Of a DNA stretch of 64,000 nt, positions 30,059 to 37,289 are shown piece by piece. The DNA lies in NCBI RefSeq assembly GCF_029814175.1, contig NZ_CP122312.1:3100001-3164000 (forward strand). The letters are read 5' to 3'. The translations under genes were made by a program, and so were the position numbers. The stretch comes from Halospeciosus flavus. Lineage in GTDB: Archaea; Halobacteriota; Halobacteria; Halobacteriales; Halobacteriaceae. Below the pieces are notes generated by a model that was given only the letters and a program-made list of their open reading frames with translations, was not told where the DNA came from and ran no database searches. How positions within the stretch are numbered: the stretch's first letter is position 1; every line of letters starts with the position of its first letter.

Positions 30059-30081
30059 TCCACCCCTCGTTTCGCGAGTTC
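30059..30081 (-). repeat. Origin recognition box 3 (variant)
   Basis: TCCACCCCTCGTTTCGCGAGTTC differs from box 1 at three positions and keeps the CCACCCCTCGTTTCG core and orientation. It lies about 99 bases from box 2. Confidence 0.75.
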
Positions 30082-30155
30082 CCGAAGCGTCGGCGTCGCC
30101 GACGTCACCGATGCGACGCCACCGAGGTCGACGCCATCGCGACAAACTCGGCGGC

Positions 30156-30178
30156 CCCACCCCTCGTTTCGTGAGTTA
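30156..30178 (-). repeat. Origin recognition box 4
   Basis: This is identical over 23 bases to boxes 1 and 2. It lies about 97 bases from box 3, keeping the near-regular 95-105 base spacing. Confidence 0.8.
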
Positions 30179-30249
30179 GACGGAGAGGGGAAGTCCGCCG
30201 ATTCCGGTCGGTGAACGGTCTCTCGCGACCAGGGCTCTCCGGACACGGT

Positions 30250-30268
30250 CCCCTCGTTTCGTGAGTTA
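30250..30268 (-). repeat. Origin recognition box 5
   Basis: CCCCTCGTTTCGTGAGTTA is present but the upstream CCCA is replaced (GGTCCCCTCG). The downstream GGGTGTCTCGGT matches the flank of box 1. It is the last copy in this orientation before the putative unwinding region. Confidence 0.75.
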
Positions 30269-30547
30269 GGGTGTCTCGGTAGTGGGGATGGTCGTGGCGG
30301 AATCGGCGGCGTCGATGCGGGCGCGAGAGACGGGGAGGAGTCGATACGCACGAGGGCGACGAGAAGGAGCCGATGCGAACGAGAGACCGGCACTCGAAGC
30401 AAATCGTGTTTCGAGAGAGCACTAACCACCGTCTAGAGACTAGACCGACTCCTCTAGACGACTAGTCTTCCTCTCTAGTGGATAGATTGAACCTTACGAT
30501 ACCGGCAAGTCCACTCACCGTCACGTTCACCATCGCTCGACACCGAC

Positions 30548-30572
30548 TTTCTCACGAAATCGGGGGTGGGCG
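30548..30572 (+). repeat. Inverted origin recognition box 6, with a half box at 30590-30606
   Basis: TTTCTCACGAAATCGGGGGTGGG (30548-30570) is the reverse-orientation copy with one core change and a long G string. A further AACTCACGAAACAC at 30590-30603 has the ORB core but no G string. They lie between the putative unwinding region and orc1/cdc6 and may also serve initiator autoregulation. Confidence 0.75.
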
Positions 30573-30652
30573 TGTTTATAAATGGGCGAAACTCACGAAA
30601 CACACAACACCACGGTTATACGGGTGGACCGTCTCGGTAGCGTCATCTACCG

Positions 30653-31849
30653 ATGACGCGTCCCTTCAGCGACATTCGTGAGACCATCTTCGCGGACAAG
30701 GAGGTCCTCTCGGAGGACTACCAGCCGGACACCATCCTCGAACGCGACGACGAGATCAGCGCCTACCAGGACGCACTCAAGGACGTCCTGTTCGGCCGGA
30801 ATCCCTCGAACGTCTTCGTCTACGGGAAGACCGGCGTCGGGAAGACGGCGGTCACCCAGTACATGCTCCAGGCCCTCCAGGAGGAGACCGCCACTCGCGA
30901 CGAGGCCGACGACGTCCACGTCCGGATGTACAACTGCAACCGGGGGAGCGTGTACGGGGCCGTCCGGACACTCGTCAACTCGCTGCGCGAAGACGGCGCT
31001 GAGCAGTTCCCGAAGACGGGTCTCTCGACGGAGGTGGCACTGGAGTCGCTCTACGACGAGATGGACCGCATCGGTGGCACCTTCCTGTTCGTCTTCGACG
31101 AGATCGACCACCTCTCGGACGCCGACTCGCTCCTGTACGAGTTCCCACGGGCACGCTCCATCGGCCACCTCACGAACGCGAAGGTCGGCGTCATCGGCAT
31201 CTCCAACAACTACCGCTTCCGGGACTCGCTCTCGCCGAAGGTGAAGGACACGCTGATGGAGAAGGAGATTTCCTTCTCCCCCTACGACGCGACGGAACTC
31301 CGGACCATCCTCCACGACCGGGCGGCGGACGCCTTCACCGAGGGGTCGTGCGACGAGTCCGCCATCGCGAAGTGTGCGGCGCTCGCGGCGCGGGACACCG
31401 GCGGTGCGAGACAGGCACTCGACCTCCTCCGGACCGGCGGCGACATCGCCGAGTCGCGGGGCGACGCGGTCGTGGAGGACGACCACATCGACGCGGCCAG
31501 GGAGACTGTCCAGCGGGGTCGGGTGACGGACAAGATCCGAGACCAGACGATTCACGGCCAACTCGTCCTCGAAGCGGTCGCCCGCCTCGACCACGCCGGT
31601 GACACGCCGGCCCGGAGCAAGGAGATTCGCGAACGCTACGAGATGGTCGCGGAGAACCACGGCCACGAACCGCTGACGACGCTGAAGAGCGTCCAGAACC
31701 ACCTGAGCGACCTCAAGATGCTGGGCTTCCTCTCCGTCACCGAACACAACGTCGGCAAACGCGGCGGGTCGTACTACACGTACGAACTCACGCTCGACGC
31801 AGAGGCGGTCTTCGACGCCCGCGAGACCATCGAACGGGAGCGCTCGTGA
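30653..31849 (+). CDS. orc1: Orc1/Cdc6 replication initiator
   Basis: This 398-residue AAA+ protein binds origin boxes and loads the MCM helicase. It has Walker A YGKTGVGKTA (about 57-66), Walker B FLFVFDEID, a sensor 1 region in GVIGISNNYRF, sensor 2 in DTGGARQALDLLR, and a C-terminal winged helix ending YYTYELTLDAEAVF. The ISM insertion typical of archaeal Orc1 lies between Walker B and sensor 1. A TATA-like TTATAC at about 30616-30621 is 31-37 bases before the ATG, and the inverted origin boxes overlap this promoter, so self-regulation is likely. Confidence 0.95.
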   Translation: MTRPFSDIRETIFADKEVLSEDYQPDTILERDDEISAYQDALKDVLFGRNPSNVFVYGKTGVGKTAVTQYMLQALQEETATRDEADDVHVRMYNCNRGSVYGAVRTLVNSLREDGAEQFPKTGLSTEVALESLYDEMDRIGGTFLFVFDEIDHLSDADSLLYEFPRARSIGHLTNAKVGVIGISNNYRFRDSLSPKVKDTLMEKEISFSPYDATELRTILHDRAADAFTEGSCDESAIAKCAALAARDTGGARQALDLLRTGGDIAESRGDAVVEDDHIDAARETVQRGRVTDKIRDQTIHGQLVLEAVARLDHAGDTPARSKEIRERYEMVAENHGHEPLTTLKSVQNHLSDLKMLGFLSVTEHNVGKRGGSYYTYELTLDAEAVFDARETIERERS

Positions 31850-31933
31850 CGGCGTCTCCCCACCGACACGACTCGCCCCGGGGACCGCCGCCGAACATTC
31901 ACAGGTAAGTACTCGACTCCCCAACGCTCTCGC

Positions 31934-32860
31934 ATGTCTCGAAACGGGAGTGGGGTTCGGCGTCTCGTCGCGCCGGTGTTGGCGCGGGCGCCCGCCGTCG
32001 CGCTCGCGACGACTGGGCTGACGTACCTGTTGCTCCTCCTCGGGTTGTTCACGGCGGCCAGCGGCTCCGGGGCGACCTGTAACCAGACCTACCCGGGGTG
32101 TGCCGGACAACTCTCGCCGGTCGGACTCACGCCGCCGCAGTTCGTCGAGTGGTTCCACCGCCTCGTCGCGATGACCATCGGATTCGTCATCCTCGGGAAC
32201 GGCGTGGTCCAGTGGCGGGCCTACACCCGAACGCGGACGAGTCGTGCGGCGGTCCTCGCCCTCCTACTCCTCCCGCTCCAGGTGATCCTCGGCGGGACGA
32301 CCGTCACCTTCGCTGGTCTCGTACCCGGCGGCTACACGATGGTCGTGCAGGCGTCGCACTTCTTCGCGGCGCTCGCCATCTTCACGGCGCTCGTCGCGTC
32401 GACGGCGTGGGCCTACGAGCGCGAGTGGGGGCGACGACTCGCCTCCGAAGCGGGTGTCCGTTCGGCACTCGGCGTCGCGAGCGTCGCGCTCGTCGGCCAC
32501 TCCCTGCTCGCACGCGACCTCCTGGTGACGTTCGGTGCGTTCGTCCAGACCGGCTACTACGCCTTCCAGTTCGTCGGGTTCGCCGCGGTCCTCGCGGCCG
32601 TGCTCTGGGCACGCGACGCGGAGACCGGGAACTCGTCTACCGGTCTCCGTCTCCGTCGCGCCCACCACGCCGCACTCGGCTGTCTCTTCCTCCTCGTCGT
32701 CGAGATGGTCCTCCTCGTCGGAATCGTCCCCATCACGCAACCGGTCGAGACGCTGAGTTGGGTGGTCGCGGCGGCCGCGACGGCGGCGGCGCTCGTCGGT
32801 CGGGTCACACTCTCCGACGCGAGCGGACGCTCGTACGCGCAGTCACCGAGTGAGCGCTGA
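31934..32860 (+). CDS. ctaA: Heme A synthase (COX15/CtaA family)
   Basis: This 308-residue membrane protein has about eight hydrophobic helices. The N-terminal helix is followed by TAASGSGATCNQTYPGCAGQ, with the Cys pair common in CtaA, and by FVEWFHRLVAMTIGF, whose His is a heme ligand. Other His-containing helices are VQASHFFAALAIF and RRAHHAALGCLF. The enzyme oxidises the C8 methyl of heme O to make heme A for terminal oxidases. The start ATG 31934 follows a weak promoter-like GGTAAGTACT. Its neighbours are not respiratory genes. Confidence 0.88.
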   Translation: MSRNGSGVRRLVAPVLARAPAVALATTGLTYLLLLLGLFTAASGSGATCNQTYPGCAGQLSPVGLTPPQFVEWFHRLVAMTIGFVILGNGVVQWRAYTRTRTSRAAVLALLLLPLQVILGGTTVTFAGLVPGGYTMVVQASHFFAALAIFTALVASTAWAYEREWGRRLASEAGVRSALGVASVALVGHSLLARDLLVTFGAFVQTGYYAFQFVGFAAVLAAVLWARDAETGNSSTGLRLRRAHHAALGCLFLLVVEMVLLVGIVPITQPVETLSWVVAAAATAAALVGRVTLSDASGRSYAQSPSER

Positions 32861-32922
32861 AGGTCTCCCCCTCACGAACGCGTCTCGCTGGTGTTTAAGT
32901 GGTCTACGTCCTATCCACAGGT

Positions 32923-33738
32923 ATGGAACGACGTACGTACCTGAAGTCGGTCGGTGGCAGTGCAGTCGCGCTCACGCTCGCCGGATGTTCCAGTAACGGC
33001 GGCGAGGGCACGACCACGACCGGAACTGGAACCACGACCGAGACGGCGACGACCATCACCCCCGGTACGGCGCCGGGTTTCCCGCCGTTCGAGATGAAGG
33101 AGGGCGGCGAACTCGTCGGCTTCGACATCGACCTGCTCTCGGCGGTCGTCGCCGAGGCGGAGGGGTACCAACTCGGCGAGTGGCAGGAGTTCGCCTTCGA
33201 CTCCCTCGTGCCCTCGCTCACGTCGAACAAGATCGACGTCATCGCCGCCGCGATGACCATCACCGACAAGCGCGAGCAGACGATCGACTTCACCAACCCC
33301 TACTACAACGCCGACCAGGCGATCCTCGTCCGCGAGGACGGGAGCTTCTCGCCCTCGAAGCTCTCGGACCTCTCCGGGCACAAGGTTGGCTCCCAGTCCG
33401 GGACGACCGGCGAGAACATCGCGAAGGAACTCATCAAGGAGGGGACGCTCAAGGAGTCGAACTACAACTCCTACGACAGCTACGTCTTCGCGGTCCAGGA
33501 CCTCCAGAACGGGAACATCGACGCGGTCATCCTCGACGTCCCGGTCGCCCAGACGTTCGCCGACCAGCGGCCAGTCGAGATCGCGTTCACCCACGAGACG
33601 GGCGAGCGCTACGGCTTCGGCATCCGCAACGGCGACGACGATCTCCAGTCGGCCCTGAACGAGGGGCTGGCGGCCGTCCGCGACTCCGGTCGCTACGAGG
33701 AGATCCGCAACAAGTGGTTCGGCTCCTCCAACCAGTAG
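32923..33738 (+). CDS. Amino acid ABC transporter substrate-binding lipoprotein
   Basis: This 271-residue family 3 solute-binding protein begins with a Tat-type signal (MERRTYLKSVGGSAVALTLAGCSS, lipobox LAGC) and a Thr-rich linker. The ligand-binding part includes FPPFEMKEGGELVGFDIDLLSAV, the usual FDIDL amino acid-binding motif, and GSQSGTTGENIAKE. It captures a polar amino acid outside the cell and hands it to the permeases encoded next. The start ATG 32923 is chosen because the Arg pair begins directly after it. Four genes follow as one operon. Confidence 0.92.
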   Translation: MERRTYLKSVGGSAVALTLAGCSSNGGEGTTTTGTGTTTETATTITPGTAPGFPPFEMKEGGELVGFDIDLLSAVVAEAEGYQLGEWQEFAFDSLVPSLTSNKIDVIAAAMTITDKREQTIDFTNPYYNADQAILVREDGSFSPSKLSDLSGHKVGSQSGTTGENIAKELIKEGTLKESNYNSYDSYVFAVQDLQNGNIDAVILDVPVAQTFADQRPVEIAFTHETGERYGFGIRNGDDDLQSALNEGLAAVRDSGRYEEIRNKWFGSSNQ

Positions 33739-33742
33739 ACAG

Positions 33743-34438
33743 ATGCCCTGTCCGGTGCCCGTCCCCGGCGGGCTCTCGCCCGACTGGCAGTACGTCTTCG
33801 AGAACGCCTGCTACCTCGGCGACGGGCTGTTGGTCACGATCAAGTTGACCCTCGCCAGCCTCCTCGTGGGGTTCGCGGCCGGACTCCCGGCCGCCGTCGT
33901 CGAGGTGTACGGCGGCCGTTACAGCAGCGGTCTCGTCCGTAACGTCGGTGTCGTCCTCCGTGGGACGCCCATCGTCGTCATCATCATGCTCGCGTACTTC
34001 GCGTTCGGTCTCTCGCCGGCGTTCTTCGCGGCGACGGTCGCACTCGGCTTCCGCAGCGCCGCCTACCAGACACAGATCTTCCGGGGAGCGATCCAGAGCG
34101 TCAGCCGCGGGCAGATGGAGGCCGCCCGCTCCATCGGTATGTCGAAGGTCCAGGCGATCCGCCACGTCGTCCTCCCACAGGCGCTCCGTCGGAGCGTCCC
34201 CGGCTTCCAGAACGAGGTCACCATCGTGCTCAAAGACACCTCTATCGCGTTCGCCATCGGTCTCGCCGAACTGCTCACCAAGAGTTACGACCTGTTCCAG
34301 AGTATCGGCCACACGACGGCCATCTTCGAACTCATCCTCTTCGTCAGCGCCATCTACTTCGTGTTGACCCTGCTCGCGAACCGGTCGCTCGAACTGTTGA
34401 ACGACCTGGTCGCCATCCCCGGAGGTGGGAACCGATGA
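33743..34438 (+). CDS. Amino acid ABC transporter permease
   Basis: This 231-residue HisM/GlnP-type permease has about five helices. Its EAA loop is QMEAARSIGMSKVQAIRHVVLPQALRRSVPGFQNE and it carries GTPIVVIIMLAYF, common in polar amino acid permeases. It starts 5 bases after the binding-protein stop and overlaps the ATPase gene by 4 bases. Together with the 311-residue permease two genes on it probably forms a heterodimeric channel. Confidence 0.92.
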   Translation: MPCPVPVPGGLSPDWQYVFENACYLGDGLLVTIKLTLASLLVGFAAGLPAAVVEVYGGRYSSGLVRNVGVVLRGTPIVVIIMLAYFAFGLSPAFFAATVALGFRSAAYQTQIFRGAIQSVSRGQMEAARSIGMSKVQAIRHVVLPQALRRSVPGFQNEVTIVLKDTSIAFAIGLAELLTKSYDLFQSIGHTTAIFELILFVSAIYFVLTLLANRSLELLNDLVAIPGGGNR

Positions 34439-35205
34439 GCGGCGCGCCGAACGGCGACGACGAACCGCTCGTCCGCGTTGACGACCTCTACAAGCGCTAC
34501 GGCGAGGAAGAAGTCCTGAAGGGTATCTCCTTCGAGATGGACCGCCAGGACGTCCAGGTGCTCGTCGGTCCGTCCGGGTCGGGGAAGTCGACGCTCCTGC
34601 GGTGTGTCAACCGACTCACCGAGTTCCAGGGCGGGGACATCTACCTCGACGGCACGCCGGTCACGGAGATGGACGAGAACGAACTCCGCCGGCAGGTGGG
34701 GATGGTGTTCCAGGACTTCAACCTCTTCGCACACCTCACCGCCAAGCAGAACGTGATGCTCGGGCCGCGTCGCGTCCTCGGGAAGTCGAAGGAGGAGGCC
34801 GCCGAGCGGGCGATGGAGGAACTCGAACAGGTCGGTCTCGCCGAACAGGCCGACTCCTACCCGGCGGAACTCTCCGGCGGGCAGAAACAGCGCGTCGGCA
34901 TCGCCCGCGCGCTCGCGATGGACCCGAAACTGATGCTGTTCGACGAACCCACCTCGGCGCTCGACCCCGAACTCATCGGTGAGGTCGTCGAGGTGATGGA
35001 GGACCTCGCCGAGCAGGGGATGACGATGCTCGTCGTCACCCACGAGATGGGCTTCGCCCGTGCGGCCGCGACCGACATCATGTTCCTCGACCAGGGGACC
35101 ATCGTCGAACACGGTCCGCCCGAGCAGTTGTTCGAGAACCCCGAACACGAGCGCACCGCCCAGTTCCTCGAACGTCTCACTCGGCTCCACGGAGACACAC
35201 GATGA
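34435..35205 (+). CDS. Amino acid ABC transporter ATP-binding protein
   Basis: This 256-residue GlnQ-type ATPase shows Walker A GPSGSGKST, Q-loop VFQDFNLF, signature LSGGQKQRV, Walker B LMLFDEPTSALDPE and the switch His in VVTHEMGFAR. It overlaps both flanking genes by 4 bases. The VTHEMGFARAA-D motif is the usual polar amino acid subgroup mark. It powers the permease pair. Confidence 0.95.
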   Translation: MSGAPNGDDEPLVRVDDLYKRYGEEEVLKGISFEMDRQDVQVLVGPSGSGKSTLLRCVNRLTEFQGGDIYLDGTPVTEMDENELRRQVGMVFQDFNLFAHLTAKQNVMLGPRRVLGKSKEEAAERAMEELEQVGLAEQADSYPAELSGGQKQRVGIARALAMDPKLMLFDEPTSALDPELIGEVVEVMEDLAEQGMTMLVVTHEMGFARAAATDIMFLDQGTIVEHGPPEQLFENPEHERTAQFLERLTRLHGDTR

Positions 35206-36137
35206 GCGAGACGGAGACCGGCGCCGCACCCGACGTCCGGACCGAGGAACCCCGTGACTACGCGGCGGGGTTGAAGTACACCGTCGGGGCGCTCTTCTGG
35301 GGCTGGATCCTCCTGCGCTGGCTCAACGACTGGTTCGGTGGCGTCCTCGTCCCACGCGGCCAGGCGTTCGTGCCCCCGAGTACGTTCGCCGCGCTCGCCG
35401 ACTCGGTGCCGCTCTTCGCGGGGCTCTTCGACGCCGTCGCGTTCGCCGTCCAGTTCTTCCCGAACCTGGTGAACGCCCTCTGGTTGAGCGTCATCCTCAC
35501 GGTCGTCTCCATCACGCTCGGGTTCCCCATCGCCGTCGTGCTCGCCGCCGCGCGGGTCTACGGCGAGTACTCGAACTGGCTCGCGCTCGCCTACGTCGAA
35601 CTCCTGCGCGGGACGCCGCTGCTCGCCCAGTTGTTCGTCCTCTACTACGGCCTGCCGTGGATCCCGGCGTTCTTCCGGAACCTCTCGTTCGTCGGCCAGG
35701 GAATCTTCCCCGCACAGGCCGTCTGGGTCGCCATCGTCGGGTTCATCCTCAACTCGGCGGCCTACCAGGCGGAGTACATCCGCGGCGCCATTCAGAGCGT
35801 CGACCCCGGGCAACTGGAGGCCGCCCGCTCCGTCGGTCTCTCGAAGGTCGAGGGAATCCGCCACGTCGTCCTCCCGCAGGCGCTACGCTTCGCGATTCCG
35901 GGGTGGACGAACGAACTCGTCTACCTCGTCAAGTACTCCTCGCTGGCGGCGTTCATCACCGTCCCCGAACTCTTCTACCAGGCACAGTCGTTCGCCTCGG
36001 AGACGTACCACTACACCGAACTGTTCGTCCTCGCGGGAATCCTCTACCTCGGACTCGTCGTCACGGTATCGAACCTGATGAGTCACGTCGAAGCGCGGGT
36101 CGCCATCCCCGGACTCGGAGCGTCGGAGGGTCGTTGA
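35202..36137 (+). CDS. Amino acid ABC transporter permease with extended N-terminus
   Basis: This 311-residue second permease has an acidic cytoplasmic N-terminus, one extra hydrophobic helix (TVGALFWGWILLRWL) and a loop of about 60 residues before the conserved core. The EAA loop LEAARSVGLSKVEGIRHVVLPQALRFAIPGWTNE closely resembles that of the first permease, showing gene duplication. The loop before the core resembles the linker seen in GltJ/AatQ-like subunits. It is the last gene of the operon. Confidence 0.92.
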   Translation: MSETETGAAPDVRTEEPRDYAAGLKYTVGALFWGWILLRWLNDWFGGVLVPRGQAFVPPSTFAALADSVPLFAGLFDAVAFAVQFFPNLVNALWLSVILTVVSITLGFPIAVVLAAARVYGEYSNWLALAYVELLRGTPLLAQLFVLYYGLPWIPAFFRNLSFVGQGIFPAQAVWVAIVGFILNSAAYQAEYIRGAIQSVDPGQLEAARSVGLSKVEGIRHVVLPQALRFAIPGWTNELVYLVKYSSLAAFITVPELFYQAQSFASETYHYTELFVLAGILYLGLVVTVSNLMSHVEARVAIPGLGASEGR

Positions 36138-36140
36138 CCC

Positions 36141-37199
36141 TCAGAACTCCGTGACGACTTCGACGCCCGCCGTCTCGTACTCGTCCATCGCGGCCAGTCG
36201 GTCCGGGACGTCGTCGAGTGCCACCTCGCGAGTCACCAGCGCCTCGGGGTCGACGTCGCCCGAGGCGATGAGTCGGAAGAGGGCGTCGTAACTCGTCGGC
36301 GGCATCCCGCGCGACCCGACGAAGGAGAGTTCGTGGCGCGTCATGTAGTCCGTCGGGAGCGACACTTCGCCTTTCTCCGCCTCGGTCGTCAGTCCGACCT
36401 GGACGTGCGTCCCGCGTTGGCGGAGCGACTCCACGGAGGCGCGACACGCCGCGGCCGTCCCGACCGCGTCGACGGAGACGTGTGCACCCTTGCCGGACAC
36501 CTCGCGGATCGCCTCGGCAGCGTCCACCTCGCCGGCGTTCACCGTCTCGACGGCGCCCTGGTCGCGTGCTCGCTCCAGTTTCTCGTCGTCGAGGTCGACC
36601 GCGACGACGTTCGCACCGCGCGAGCGGGCGATCTGGACGGCCGAGAGTCCAAGACCACCACAACCGTGGACGGCGACCCAGTCGCCGGCGCCAACGTCGA
36701 CCTGCGCGGTGAGCGCGTGGAAGGCGGTCATGAATCGACAGCCGAGGGCGGCGGCGGCCTCGTAGGAGACTTCGTCGGGGAGGTGGGCGAGGTTGTAGTC
36801 GGCCTCGGGGACGTGGACGTACTCGGCGAACGCGCCCGGCGCGTCCGGTTCGAACCCGAGCGCGTAGCCGTCCTCGCAGACGTTTCCGTGGCCGGTCCGA
36901 CACTCGGGACAGGAGGCGTCGCCGAGCGAGAACGGGACGGCGACGCGCTCGCCGACCTCGAAGTCGTCGACGCCGTCGCCGACCGCGACGACCTCTCCCG
37001 CGGGTTCGTGGCCGAGTATCTGCCCTCTGGGTACCTGGTCGTCGGCCCACTCGCCGTGGCCCTTCCAGGCGTGCCAGTCGCTACGACAGATGCCACACGC
37101 CTCCACGCGGACGACGACGCCGGCGTCGGCGGGTTGTGGACGTTCGACCTCCTCGATGCGGAGCGGTTCGCCGTACTCTTCCAGCACTGCGGCGCGCAT
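36141..37199 (-). CDS. Zinc-dependent alcohol dehydrogenase
   Basis: This 352-residue medium-chain dehydrogenase has catalytic zinc ligands in VEACGICRSDWHAWKGHG and GHEPAGEVV, and a Rossmann fold with VHGCGGLGLSAVQIARSRGANVVAVDLDDEKL; the Asp after the second strand suggests NAD preference. The structural zinc lobe reads DASCPECRTGHGNVC and keeps three of the four usual Cys. The YMTRHELSFVGSRGMPP block is typical. It probably oxidises an alcohol or sugar alcohol. It converges tightly (3 bases) on the amino acid permease gene and diverges from nhaC. Confidence 0.9.
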   Translation of the reverse strand: MRAAVLEEYGEPLRIEEVERPQPADAGVVVRVEACGICRSDWHAWKGHGEWADDQVPRGQILGHEPAGEVVAVGDGVDDFEVGERVAVPFSLGDASCPECRTGHGNVCEDGYALGFEPDAPGAFAEYVHVPEADYNLAHLPDEVSYEAAAALGCRFMTAFHALTAQVDVGAGDWVAVHGCGGLGLSAVQIARSRGANVVAVDLDDEKLERARDQGAVETVNAGEVDAAEAIREVSGKGAHVSVDAVGTAAACRASVESLRQRGTHVQVGLTTEAEKGEVSLPTDYMTRHELSFVGSRGMPPTSYDALFRLIASGDVDPEALVTREVALDDVPDRLAAMDEYETAGVEVVTEF

Positions 37200-37289
37200 A
37201 CTGGCCGTGGGTGGGCACCGACCAAAACGGTTGTCCGTCGACTCGCCCACCAGATTCGCGATATCGCAACGTTTTCGGGCGTTTCGGCC

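Larger units (their letters stand above)
29855..30652. other. Replication origin (oriC) with ORB repeats, adjacent to orc1/cdc6
   Basis: About 800 bases without a gene lie between glcD and orc1/cdc6. They contain five direct repeats CCCCTCGTTTCGTGAGTTA (or close variants) and one inverted copy, each with a neighbouring C/G string as in haloarchaeal origin recognition boxes. Between the direct and inverted copies is a lower-GC stretch (about 30395-30540), the likely unwinding element. Extra structure includes a 15-bp tandem repeat at 30001-30030, an inverted repeat GTCGGC-GTC-GCCGAC at 30089-30103 and five CTAG sites at 30433-30478. ORB arrays beside orc1/cdc6 are the known layout of haloarchaeal origins. 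Firing in vivo is not shown. Confidence 0.88.
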
